From: Polyodon spathula
Taxonomy: Eukaryota; Chordata; Actinopteri; Acipenseriformes; Polyodontidae
DNA length: 64,000 bases
NCBI RefSeq assembly: GCF_017654505.1
Contig: NC_054534.1
Coordinates: 28,265,689 to 28,329,688, forward strand
Direction: 5' to 3'
Shown here piece after piece: positions 11,640 through 22,333 of the stretch. Position numbers and translations under genes: made by a program. The notes under the pieces were generated by a model. It had not been told where the DNA came from and did no database searches. It saw only the letters and a program-made list of their open reading frames with translations. How positions within the stretch are numbered: the stretch's first letter is position 1; each line of letters begins with the position of its first letter.

Positions 11640-11960
11640 CCAGAATTAATCAATGAAATTCCCATTAATCCCTTGACCATTAGTATGCAAAGGAGAATAA
11701 CACATAATCATCTATTGATGAAGCTCTGCTTAATCAGTATAACTTTAGCAGGCCCGTTAGACATCAGATCGCCAATAATGTATGCCTATGAGTCATTAAG
11801 CTTCTATAAAAAAAAGAATTACTCAGCAGTAAAAGTCCTGATTGCTGAGTGTAATTACTATGTTGTCAGACAGTTATATTCATGAGAAGACTGTCAATAC
11901 ATAATCTCTTAAGTAGCCATCAATCAGTGGGGTGAGCTGTGATCGATAAATCTCTGTTGT
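11640..11960. promoter_or_regulatory. Possible conserved non-coding element
   Basis: The 320 bp carry many homeodomain-type cores (ATTAATC, TTAATC, TAATTA, CATTAG) and an octamer-like TATGCAAA, with no repeat or coding signature. This composition recalls vertebrate developmental enhancers. It is an inference from composition only; conservation was not tested. Confidence 0.2.
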
Positions 11961-12489
11961 AGTTGTAGAAGTACAGTTCAGCATTAGCTAATCCAATTAC
12001 TGGCAAACATAGAAAACCGCAAGAGCAACATGGGACTTGAAGAGAAGGCTGAGAAAGTTGCAGATTCGGTAACACAAAAGGCAGACTGTTTGGGCCTCCT
12101 GCCCTGCAGCCAGAGGTCATAGATTTACTTGTTTGTTCATTATTGATCTGCCCTGCTGTGAACGTAGCCTCTTGTTACCAAAGCTTGAGTAAATGCCAGT
12201 GAGTTAGCTTCTTTAACATTTGATCAAAAAGAGCATAATGCAGCAGTCTCACAGGAGGCCACACATTGATGGTGTTCGAATGATGTTCTTCAGTTTGGTT
12301 CATCAGGTAATTCCACAACAGCAGCCTTGTTTTATTTAACCTTAAATCGATTGCCAGTTCAATGTGCCAAGTGATTCAATAACCAATAAATTGTTAATCC
12401 TAAATTACATGAACAACCTAGTTGAACTGAGTTGAACAAGCATGTATACCTCCATAACTTTTGCTAAAGAACGTTCTTAACCAGTTTTA

Positions 12490-12650
12490 ATCCTAACCTC
12501 TTGCATCTTGTCTTCTACTGTATTTTAGTTGTATAATGTGCACAATACTGTATTTAAATATTGTTTTGCATTGTAACCTTGTATTGCCCTGTAACACCTG
12601 TAAGTCTCCTTGGATAAAGACGCAAATAAAATAAATAAATAAATAAATGC
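12490..12650 (+). mobile_element. LINE 3' tail fragment
   Basis: CTGTAAGTCTCCTTGGATAA followed by (AAATA)n is the 3' terminus also seen at 21195-21290 (CTGTAAGTCGCCCTGGGTA then AATAAATAAATAAA). Only the tail and about 100 bp of 3' UTR are recognisable. Confidence 0.6.
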
Positions 12651-14402
12651 AATTGGACAAGCGATGCAGAATTAATTCCAACGTCGCCAGTATGGCTGTG
12701 TACCTGGGTTTTGTACAGTAACAACCCGTTTTTTGTGATGTTGTCTCTCAAAAAAAAAAAGCCTAATCAATAACTGTATCCTTTCTACTGTAGAAATACT
12801 TTCCATTTCTATATTCACATTGATCTGCAATGCACTGACAACCTTTACTGCATTATTCTTTTACACGATAGGCAGCTGTTGTTTTCTTTCCAAAGAGATG
12901 TGAGAAAAAAGTTTCCACGGAATGTATAAAAAAACAAAAAGGGTAGCTAGCTTCATTATCTCAGTCACCATGCTTCACAAATAATCATTTGCTGCATGTG
13001 TGCTTCAAATCCATCCTTAGTCTTTGTAACTTGTATCAGTTTCTGTAAGCCATTCGTTTCCAGACAGACCTGCAGACCCAAAGTTGAATGGTTGGTACAC
13101 TTTTCAGAGGCATTACCCAATCACAGGACCGCAAGCCTATTTTAATTAGTACAGTATATACCGCGGACGTGGCTTTTCATTCAAATACTGTGTGACATCC
13201 CAAAGGCAAAGCATTGAAGGAAACAGCTGTTTGGATTCTGTTAACCAGCAGTAAAACCCACAACATTGCTTTATGGAACATCATACTGTATAAGTCATAC
13301 TGTGGTTTGTCTAAATACTGTTTTTTTATTATTTTATACTTTTAGACATCAACCCACTCACACTCAAATATGGAAAACATATTGTAGGACTAACAAGGAA
13401 AAAAAAGTTTTTAAATTATACTTTATACAACTTTCTTTTGTTGGACAACATGAAACCAAAAAAGGTTTGGTTCAGCAAAATAAGTCTGCAGTTTGCAACT
13501 ATTTCTACAGTTTTACTTTAAATTAGTTTTCCAAGTAGCCAGTATCAGGAGGATTTGTGCAATAGCATAGCTTTAAAGTAAGCTTTACATTTTAGGCAGT
13601 GTTTTGATCTGGCACAATAGTAAACCCCCTGTAACTTTCTCTGCATTTCTCACTTTAAACAATGTCTAGAATCTTTGTTTCTATATAAAAAAGCAAGTTC
13701 CTCAGATTAATTTTTCTTTCTTTATTTATTGTGCCTAATATCTCAGTTTTATAAGATACCCAGTGCCATTTTCATTCAGGCAGGCTGGAGGTGTTTTAGA
13801 TATAAGTGAGATCCACATCTGCATGTTTGAAATAAGCCTTTGTTCTAAGGTTTTACACATTTTATAACCAGATTTGATTTCACAACTATTGGTTGTCTAA
13901 TTCTGTTTTTAATATACCCTTCTTAACTGGTTAGGTCCAAATTTGCAGTCTCTCCTTGTTGCCTACACAACAGTAACATAGCGACAGTGCATAAACCATC
14001 TGAAAAGTGAATGCCGATACTTGCACTGCTAGTAAGAGTAACGGTTCCTTTGATATTATACTGTTAATATTCTGGTAATAATATTACAGTTAATACTCAT
14101 GTTCCCAATTAATATTTTGTATACAAAAGCCTAAAAGACCTATCCTAAAATGAAGAGCCACTTTATTCTTTAGGTGCTTCTACAGTCCACAGCGGAGCTT
14201 TTCTGCACAGCTTTGTCACCATCTTCTGTATGTAAACCAAGGATTAAGCCTTGATCCAGGCTGGATTATCTGTTAAAATGTGGTTTTATAGATATTTGCA
14301 GTGACTTTAAACATCAATATGGAAACAAAACCAAGCCAAACTTATAATTGCAGCCACTTTTTCCAGTTCAGTTTCAGACTTTAAGGCAACAACCTGCAAA
14401 CC
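12651..14402. other. Unannotated stretch
   Basis: No repeat family or convincing coding region seen. Confidence 0.5.
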
Positions 14403-14404
14403 TA

Positions 14405-15760
14405 CACTGAACAAAAATATAAACACAACATGTAAAGTGTTGGTCCCATGTTTCATGAGCTGAAATAAAAGATCCCAGAAATTTTCCACACACACAAAAC
14501 GCTTATTTCTCTCAAATTTTGTGCACAAATTTGTTTACATCCCTGTTAGTGAGCATTTCTCCTTTGCCAAGATAATCCATCCACCTGACAAGTGTGGCAT
14601 ATCAAGAAGCTGATTAAACAGCATGATCATTACATAGGTGCACCTTGTTTTGGGGACAATAAAAGGCCACTCTAAAATGTGCAGTTTTGTCACACAACAC
14701 AATGTCACAGATGTCTCAAGTTTTGAGGGAGCGTGCAATTGGAATGCTGACTGCAGGAATGTCAACCAGAGCTGTTTCCAGAGAATTGAATGTTAATTTC
14801 TCTACCATAAGCCGCCTCCAATGTCGTTTTAGAGAATTTGGCAGTACGTCCAACCAGCCTAACAACTGCAGACCACATGTAACCACGCCAGCCCAGGACC
14901 TCCACATCCGGCTTCTTCACCTGCGGGATCGTCTGTGACCAGCCACCCGGGCAGCTGATGAAACTGTGGGTTTGCACAACCGAAGAATTTCTGCACAAAC
15001 CGTAAGAAACCGTCTCGGGGAAGCTCATCTGCGTGCTCGTCGTCCTCACCAGGGTCTTGACCTGACTGCAGTTCACTTTCGATGGCCACTGGCACGCTGG
15101 AGAAGTGTGCTTTTCACGGATGAATCCCAGTTTCAACTGTACAGGGCAGATGGCAGACAGCATGTATGGCGTTGTGTGGGCGAGCGGTTTGCTGATGTCA
15201 ACGTTGTGAACAGAGTGCCCCATGGTGGTGGTGGGGTTATGGTATGGGCAGGCATAAGCTACGGACAACGAACCCAATTGCATTTTATCGATGGCAATTT
15301 GGATGGAGATAGCGTGACGAGATCCTGAGACACATTGTCGTGCCATTCATCTGCCGCCATTACCTCATGTTTCAGCATAATGCACAGCCCCATGTCGCAA
15401 GTATCTGTACACAATTCCTGAAAGCTGAAAATGTCCCAGTTCTTCCATGGTCTGCATACTCAGCAGACATGTCACCCATTGACAGTCATTGAAGAGGAGT
15501 GGGACAACATTCCACAGGCCACAATCAACAGCCTGATCAACTCTATGTGAAGGAGATGTGTCGCGCTGCATGAGGAAATGGTGGTAACACCAGATACTGA
15601 CTGGTTTTCTGATCCATGCCTACCTTTTATTCCCAGTCATGTGAAATCCACAAATTAGGGCCTAATGAATTTATTTCAATTGACTGAATTCCTTATATAA
15701 ACTGTAACTCACTAAAATCTTTGAAATTGTTGCATGTTGCGTTTATATTTTTGTTCAGTG
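14405..15760 (+). mobile_element. Tc1/mariner element A, complete ends
   Basis: 1,356 bp bounded by 28-bp terminal inverted repeats beginning CACTGAACAAAAATATAAAC, with one mismatch between the arms. It is flanked by TA at 14403-14404 and 15761-15762, the Tc1/mariner target duplication. It contains a broken transposase gene. From memory this end sequence is widespread among fish and amphibian Tc1 elements. Confidence 0.95.
14687..15600 (+). pseudogene. Tc1-type transposase, inactivated
   Basis: Tc1 transposases bind the element ends through an N-terminal helix-turn-helix pair and cut with a DD34E catalytic triad. Here the frame opens with the HTH region (RERAIGMLTAGMSTRAVSREL). It is interrupted by an in-frame TGA at 14936-14938, where a CGA Arg codon would fit, suggesting CpG decay. 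It continues in the same frame to the first catalytic Asp in LFTDESQF, then shifts frame at about 15328. In the following frame FQHNAQPH lacks the residue expected to be the second catalytic Asp. After SPID there is an apparent deletion removing the third-acid (Glu) region, with another frame change into the C-terminal part. At least three independent lesions make it non-functional. Confidence 0.9.
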
Positions 15761-15762
15761 TA

Positions 15763-17520
15763 ATTAGGACTTACTTAAATAACAGAAAGGTTTTACTTCT
15801 GATAAAGAAATGTATTACTTTATTGTTTTGGAAAGCCAGGCTTTCCCCATTGGGGTGTATAAAAAAATGATTGCTGATTGATGGACTGAAACGTTTACCA
15901 GAGGGGTGACATGTAATTTCCAAGTTTGGTAGAGGTTTTAACACCCAGTTTCTGTCGACGCAGGCGTTACCCGCTGGATATAATCAAACTATTATTTTAT
16001 ATTGAAGTTTTGTACTATCTAGTCTGCCCTAGAAGAGATCCTTAGGCTTTACATTTGCCCAAGGATTATGTTCTGTAACCTGTATTTAATATCCACATTA
16101 ATAAGGCTAACTTTAATGGTATAATTTCAAGGGAGGGCATTTTCATCAGGCCTGAAAAAGATGACAAGGATTTTTCAATTTGGTAATTGTAACCTTTTCT
16201 TAATTTGGCATACTTTATACATGTATCCCAAAGGTTCAATGGAACACTGAAATATTTGTTTTCAATCCATTGCGCTGGCATTGCTGGTAATGATGTGGCC
16301 TCCTATTGGTTCAGCTAGACTTTATTTAGATCACTAGTATTATAATATTGTACAAATGGTAAACCCAGGAGGTAATAAATGAATGTTAATCATTCATTGT
16401 ACATACAAAGCAGCTGAGACATCTTAAAGAAGAGATGCTAAATACATAAAGACTCATTTAAAATTAGAACAACATGTAAAACCTATTTATATGTATATAT
16501 TTGTTTAATTAAAACCTGAAAATGTCCTACAGTGTTTTTTTTTTATTTAATCTGTGTTCAACTAACCACAGGCTGTGGTGTTTTAAAGCAACTCCTGAAA
16601 AGGTAAGTGAAAGCTATTAATCCCTTCTACCAGGAATACTGCAGTGTTAGCAAGCCTGATGCCCTGACTTCACATTTCACTGTGCCCATTTATTTTTCCT
16701 TCCAGTTTTACATAATTATAGTTTCCTTTACCAATCTGTCACCACAACACATATTCATTCTTATTATACACAGCATCCACCATATGTTTTCTAATATTCA
16801 GTACTGAAAAAAAAATATACACAGATATGATAGCCCCCTTTCTTATGTAACAAGAGTCACCATAATAACTAGGTACTTTAATTAAAATTCCACTGACAGT
16901 GTAATATTAAGACCAGACATACAAAATCTTATTTGTTGGTCCTTTTAACTGGAGCTGACATCATACAGATTCACCAAGTGTTTTTTTTTTGTTTGTTTGT
17001 TTTTTTTTTAGTAAATAGGTAATTGTGCACTTCAGATGTAGGGAAATAAAATGCTGGTTTTGGCTGGTGAAATCAGTACCACCTTTTCTTGCAGTTGGCT
17101 GTAGATCCCGTAATACAGATTCCAGTCCCAGAATATATAAACATGGTGGCCAGCAAAATGTTGCATTCATGGCTCAACTGCAGTCAACTGTTTCCTATTC
17201 TGTAGTTTCATTTCCAAGCTTCTCCTTAGACATCACCCACCCAGTCATCAAAAACTGCTAAAATGAAAATGAGAAACTGCAAAGAAACACCAGATAAAAT
17301 CTTTGAAACCAAAAATAGTAATGGTGGGCTGATTGTGGTGCCTTCTTCCATCTGCTCCTGGGAGTTAAATACAATTTTAAATTGGTCCAATTACCCTTTA
17401 GAATTGTTCCTTAACATTTAACCATTGTCAAAGACAATGAATACAGAACTGCATTATTTATACAGGATGTGTACAGTGCATCCTTCACTTTTTCATATCC
17501 AGGTAAATGTAAATTATGTG
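15763..17520. other. Unannotated stretch
   Basis: No repeat or gene recognised. Short poly-T and (GTTT)n runs occur near 16980-17010. Confidence 0.5.
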
Positions 17521-17526
17521 ATAGTA

Positions 17527-17842
17527 GAGGCTTGGTGGTCCAGTAGTTAGAGAAAAGGGTTTGCTACCAGGAGGTTCCAGGTTCAATCCCAGCTCAGCCA
17601 CAGACCCTGAGCAAGTCACTTAACCTCCTTGTGATCCATCTTTCAGATGAGACATAAAACCAAGGTCCAGTTGTAAGAGACTCTGCAGTTGTGACTAATA
17701 TGATTTCCATTACATGAGAGTAGATGTTAAAAGTTAATTCTGATTTGAACTAAGACATAGCTTTACAGTAAACTAATGTGATCCATCCATTTGCATTTCT
17801 TTTTTGGAAAAAAGCATCTGCTAAATGACATAATAATAAAAA
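17527..17842 (+). mobile_element. tRNA-derived SINE, mosaic copy
   Basis: The head shows Pol III boxes: a box A-like segment in TGGTGGTCCAGTAGTTAGAG and box B GGTTCAATCCC at 17580-17590. A core with CAGATGAGACATAAAACC and GTAAGAGACTCTGCAG follows, also present in the SINE at 36638-36842. From about 17700 to 17800 comes a different block (TTTCCATTACATGAGAGTAG and onward) shared in reverse orientation with 35641-35853 and 47792-47998. The end is CATCTGCTAAATGACATAAT, a common fish SINE/L2-like tail. Confidence 0.75.
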
Positions 17843-18335
17843 GGAAGATCTTCTCATGGTTTTGATTGGTTACAAAAATCCCAGTACGGTATGTTATAGT
17901 TTAAACATACAGTACTGTGCAAAAGTTTTAGGCAGGTGTGAAAAAATGCTGTAAAGTAAGAATGCTTTCAAAAATAAACATGTCAATAGATGATATTTAT
18001 CAATTAACAAAATGCAAAGTGAGTGAACAGAAGAAAAATCTACATCAAATCCATATTTGGTGTGACCACCCTTTGCCTTCAAAACAGCATCAGTTCTTCT
18101 AGGTACACTTGCACAAAGTCAGGGATTTTGTCGGCATATAGTCAGGTGTATGATTAAACAATTATACCAAACAGGTGCTAATGATCATCAATTCAATATG
18201 TAGGTTGAAACACAATCATTAACTGAAACAGAAACAGCTGTGTAGGAGGAATAAAACTGGGTGAGGATCAGCCAAACTCAGCTAATAAGGTGAGGTTGCT
18301 AATAAGGTGAAGTTTACTGTCAAAAGTCATACACC

Positions 18336-19325
18336 ATGGCAAGACTGAGCACAGCAACAAGACACAAGCTAGTTATACTGCATCAGCAAGGTCTCTCCCA
18401 GGCAGAAATTTTAAGGCAGACAGGGGTTTCCAGATGTGCTGTCCAAGCTCTTTTGAAGAACCACATAGAAACGGGCAACGTTGAGGACCGTAGATGCAGT
18501 GGTCGACCAAGGAAACTTACTGCAGCAGATGAAAGACACATCAAGCTTACTTCCCTTCACAATCGGAAGATGTCCAGCAATGCCATCAGCTCAGAATTGG
18601 CAGAAAACAGTGGGACCCTGGTACACCCATCTACTGTCTGGAGAAGTCTGGTCAGAAGTGGCCTTCATGGAAGACTTGCGGCCAAAAAGCCATACCTCCG
18701 ACCTGGAAACATGGCCAAAACACTCAACTATGCACAAAAACACAGGAACTGGGATGCAGAAAAATGGCAGCAGGTGCTCTGGACTGATGAGTCAAAATTT
18801 GAAATATCTGGCTGTAGCAGAAGGCAGTTTGTTCGCCGAAGGGCTGGAGAGCGGTACACGAATGAGTGTCTGCAGGCAACAGTGAAGCATGGTGGAGGTT
18901 CCTTGCAAGTTTGGGGCTGCATTTCTGCAAATGGAGTTGGGGAATTGGTCAGAATTAATGGTCTCCTCAATGCTGAGAAGTACAGGCAGATACTTATCCA
19001 TCATGCAATACCATCAGGGAGGCATCTGATTGGCCCCAAATTTATTCTGCAGCATGACAACGATCCCAAACATACAGCGAAAGTCATTAAGAACTATCTT
19101 CAGGGCTCGATGATGTTGAGCCCTGATCTCAACATCATCGAGCCTGTCTGGGATTACATGAACAGAGAGAAGCAACTGAGGATGCCTAAATCCACAGAAC
19201 TGTGGTTAGTTCTCCAAGATGTTTGGGTCAACCTACCTGAAGAGTTCCTTCAAAAACTGTGTGCAAGTTTACCTAGAAGAATTGATGCTGTTTTAAAGGC
19301 AAAGGGTGATCACACCAAATATTGA
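18336..19325 (+). CDS. Tc1-type transposase, open but catalytically altered
   Basis: 329 residues, close to the usual roughly 340. The N-terminal helix-turn-helix DNA-binding region covers about residues 8-45, followed by the GRPR AT-hook-like motif at 56-59 and a second HTH around 62-120. Catalytic residues are Asp151 (LWTDESKF), Asp241 (LQHDNDPKH) and Glu269 (NIIEPVW). The Asp241-Glu269 gap holds only 27 residues instead of the family's 34, because the segment before SPDLN is replaced by a short unrelated stretch (GSMML). The coding DNA there is an inverted copy of the following LNIIEP codons (see the hairpin at 19104-19144). The last codons lie within the right terminal repeat. ATG at 18336 is preceded by stops and fits the family start. 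The frame is intact, but the altered DD-E spacing makes activity unlikely. Confidence 0.92.
   Translation: MARLSTATRHKLVILHQQGLSQAEILRQTGVSRCAVQALLKNHIETGNVEDRRCSGRPRKLTAADERHIKLTSLHNRKMSSNAISSELAENSGTLVHPSTVWRSLVRSGLHGRLAAKKPYLRPGNMAKTLNYAQKHRNWDAEKWQQVLWTDESKFEISGCSRRQFVRRRAGERYTNECLQATVKHGGGSLQVWGCISANGVGELVRINGLLNAEKYRQILIHHAIPSGRHLIGPKFILQHDNDPKHTAKVIKNYLQGSMMLSPDLNIIEPVWDYMNREKQLRMPKSTELWLVLQDVWVNLPEEFLQKLCASLPRRIDAVLKAKGDHTKY
19104..19144. repeat. 17-bp perfect hairpin inside transposase
   Basis: Arms GGCTCGATGATGTTGAG (19104-19120) and CTCAACATCATCGAGCC (19128-19144) with a 7-nt loop. The right arm is normal transposase coding sequence; the left arm replaces it in inverted form. Confidence 0.95.
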
Positions 19326-19514
19326 TTTGATGTAGATTTTTCTTCTGTTCACTCACTTTGCATTTTGTTAATTGATAAATATAAACTATTAACATGTCTA
19401 TTTTTGAAAGCATTCTTACTTTACAGCATTTTTTCACACCTGCCTAAAACTTTTGCACAGTACTGTATTTCACCCTAAAGTTTAAAACGGTTAGGAAATT
19501 AAAAACAATTTGTT

Positions 19515-19555
19515 TGTGACACAACCATTAATTTGTTATTAATGGTTGTGTCACA
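19515..19555. repeat. 18-bp perfect inverted repeat
   Basis: TGTGACACAACCATTAAT (19515-19532) and its exact reverse complement (19538-19555), with loop TTGTT. It lies 50 bp downstream of Tc1 element B in otherwise plain sequence. Confidence 0.97.
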
Positions 19556-20114
19556 GTACATTTCAGTGATTTGAGGATGATCAGGGAGCTCATATGAGCT
19601 TTGCTGTAAACATCTGGTAACAGACTGCCTGCCAATGGTTAAACTGGCAGTTCCAACATGGCAATAGACTAAAATGAGATTGAGCTGTTCATCTGAATCG
19701 TACCAGTAGAAAAGGAAAAAATAAGTCTATAATCCAAACCTTTAAACACAATCAAAAAATATACAGACTAGGTTTGTTTTCAGTACTACAGGTCTAAGAT
19801 GATATAGCAAATTGTGCTGAAGAGGAAAGAGCTGATCCATCTGAATTTAAATATTCAGTTTGCAAATATTGTATGGAAAAATGTTCTGGCCATGAACAGC
19901 CTTAGAAAACGGCGTTGTTTAGTGTGTGTGATCTGTTTTAGAACACCTTAAAGTAATGTGCCAATTCATTGCAGAGAACAAACTCAAGAGATGACAAGCC
20001 TTAATTTGTACACTTGCAAACCAAACACGGTGCTAATTAGATTGCTTAAAAGAATGTTTACCATCAGGTTCATTAGTACCAGATAAACAGAAACATCAAA
20101 ATGTAACAAATTTA

Positions 20115-20868
20115 GGCCCTGTCCACTCTATGCCTTTAATCCAGCTTAAAAGTGTTAAATCAGGTTAGTGTCTACACTGTGCAGTGTTCAATACCTGTGC
20201 AGAGTCTGGTACTAAATTAGATTGCATCAAGTAATGTGGTTTAAGTGTGGACGCTGTAATACCAAACTACATTTTTTGTGTACCCTAACCCTAACCCCAA
20301 TATCCCAAAATTATTTGATACGTTTTGGAGCGTGGACATTACAAATGCAGTACTCAAAACAGGTGCCTGAAGGAGTTGAAAATGACTATCAATACTGCTG
20401 TACCGTATACAATTTCTGAGGCTTGTTGTAAAATGGTGGATTATGCAACGACGTGATCATATGCCAAAATCAAGGCACACTGATATCTGGAGAGATGAAA
20501 TCGGTCAAGGAGAACTTCAGAGTTCAAAACAAAAGGCACACATTATAATAAAATTTAGTTGTGTTTTTAAGAAACAAAGCCGTAACGTTCATGCTAAGAA
20601 GCGCTATGTCTTCCATGGGCACAGGCTCCATATTTGCCATGTTGTAAACTAGTTTATAATCCAGTGCATGGTGGAATGCAGTGCATAATGTCACATTTAG
20701 TCCCACAGTCCATTGCACTTCTAGGAACTGTAACCAGACTGTTTTAATAGTGTATGCAATAAGCCCAACTAAATATGAAATGGTACTTTAGTGTGGACGC
20801 TTTGAGCTGGATTAATGAAAACTTTTTTGTAAGGTTCTCGAGATCGGTTATGTAGTTTGGACAGGACC
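20115..20868. mobile_element. PIF/Harbinger-type MITE
   Basis: 754 bp with terminal inverted repeats GGCCCTGTCC and GGTCCTGTCC, flanked on both sides by TTA (20112-20114, 20869-20871). This is the 3-bp duplication typical of PIF/Harbinger. Subterminal words related to GTGTGGACGCT recur near 20246, 20330 and 20789. No transposase is encoded. It contains a short telomere-like CCCTAACCCTAACCCC at 20283-20298. Confidence 0.82.
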
Positions 20869-20889
20869 TTAAAGTAATAATTCCTAAAT

Positions 20890-21292
20890 CTCACCCATAA
20901 ACTCCAGTTCATCCTGAACTCCATTGCTCGCCTGGTGTTCTCTCTGCCTCGCTTCTCCCACGCTACTCCACTCCTCTGCTCACTCCACCTGCTTCCTATC
21001 ACCGCTCACATCCAGTTCAAGACTCTTGTACTTGCCTACCAATGTCTTGACCAGACTGCACCTAGCTACCTCCAGACCTTCATCTCTCCTTACATCCCCA
21101 CGACCTCTCCGCTCTGCCTGCACTAGAAGACTGGCTGTACCTACACTACACTCCTGCCTCCAGAGCCCGCTGCTTTTTTTTTGCTTTTTTGTATCTTGCC
21201 CTTAATTGTACTGTAATTCTTGATATGTATTTTTTTGTAACAACTGTAAGTCGCCCTGGGTATGGCAGTCTGCTAATAAATAAATAAACAGA
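20890..21292 (+). mobile_element. L2-type LINE 3' fragment
   Basis: Translation gives NSIARLVFSLPRF, LHLLPITAHIQFKTLVLAYQC and APSYLQ, the C-terminal end of an L2/Rex-type ORF2 with a stop at 21123-21125. It is followed by a short 3' UTR and CTGTAAGTCGCCCTGGGTA plus (AATA)n. Only the last part of the element is present. It begins about 20 bp from the Harbinger MITE. Confidence 0.75.
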
Positions 21293-22190
21293 TAAAAATA
21301 ATACTACTACTAATAACAAAATTATATCAGGTACTACACTAGGTTCTGCCTTCCAGAAAATCTGTTACTCTTTCACTTCCTACAGCAAGTCCTTTTGTGC
21401 TGTATTGGTTCAGTGCGCATGTGTCTTTCTAATGCTGTCAATCAAGCTGCAATGATATGACACCTGTGTGGTAGAAAATTCCAATTGTAATGACAGCAAG
21501 CGTGGTGTTTTCAGAAAGTCTTATTTTCTAAATATGGTTCCTAAAATAAGCAAAAAACAATAGCCAATAGTCAAGTAAGGTCGATTTATTAAAATGACTT
21601 TGTTCTTCGATCAGCACATTGGAACGTAATTCTGTGTTTGTTGGGACTTTTCTGTTGGCTGCTGACAGAATATCTTCTTAACTGGATTATTCACAGAGCT
21701 GTGAAAGGCAGAGCAATCTACGAACAGAGAAAGAGCTATGAACGGGTTTCACTGTATACTGGTTACTATTTATTTTGCTGGAACGTATCAAGAATTGGTC
21801 AGTTTTTAAGTATTTTCACTTTCAGACTGGCTACACTTTTGTTATTTGGTCTTTGTTACTTGTTGCTATTTACAACGAGGGGAGGGGCCTGCTGGATCGT
21901 AGAATAATAAACTAATTGAATCGGGAGAGCTGCACCACTTAATTAAAAGCTCAGCAGAATTCTGGATGGACGAAAGCAGGAGGCTTGGCAGGTACGCTTT
22001 AACAGTGATGGACACATGCGAGACTCTGGCTGCAAATTACAATATAGCATTCCATTAATGGACTTAATCTTTTTTGTTTATTGTAACTTTTTCTGATATT
22101 TTCTCCTATTTGCCATACAGTAGATTGTTTTGTGAATCCTAGCAGCAAATAAAGAATGTTATTTAAAGTCTTGGCTTCTTTTTCATCGCT
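21293..22190. other. Unannotated stretch with an 89-codon frame
   Basis: An 89-codon plus-strand frame (21638-21907) has two hydrophobic stretches but no recognised family or splice context. AATAAA occurs at about 22149. I cannot support a gene here. Confidence 0.35.
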
Positions 22191-22212
22191 CCACTTTATG
22201 AATGAAAAAAAA

Positions 22213-22333
22213 AAGAAGCCAAGTTAGAAGCAACAATTGTGTGAATGTTGGGCCCCAGCACCTTTCCAATTGTGCCTATTTGCTTGATGTTTGACAAGGT
22301 TGCCCCAATTGCTTCTCCTAACTTGGGCTTTTG
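22213..22333. repeat. Imperfect long hairpin
   Basis: GCCAAGTTAGAAGCAACAATTG at the left pairs with CAATTGCTTCTCCTAACTTGGGC at the right, with two small bulges. The loop is about 60-70 nt. It could be a small MITE relic or a foldback transcript. Confidence 0.6.

Larger units (their letters stand above)
17910..19465 (+). mobile_element. Tc1/mariner element B, complete, long terminal repeats
   Basis: 1,556 bp between TA dinucleotides at 17908-17909 and 19466-19467. The ends begin CAGTACTGTGCAAAAGTTTT. The inverted repeats extend roughly 210-220 bp with a few mismatches, so the right repeat runs back into the 3' end of the transposase frame. Long repeats of this size recall the IR/DR class of fish Tc1 elements. 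High arm similarity suggests a fairly recent insertion. Confidence 0.96.

Noticed and set aside
14762..15346. 194-codon minus-strand frame
   Set aside because: Antisense shadow of the Tc1 transposase relic.
20283..20298. Interstitial telomere
   Set aside because: Only about two and a half CCCTAA units inside a MITE, too short to call a telomeric relic.
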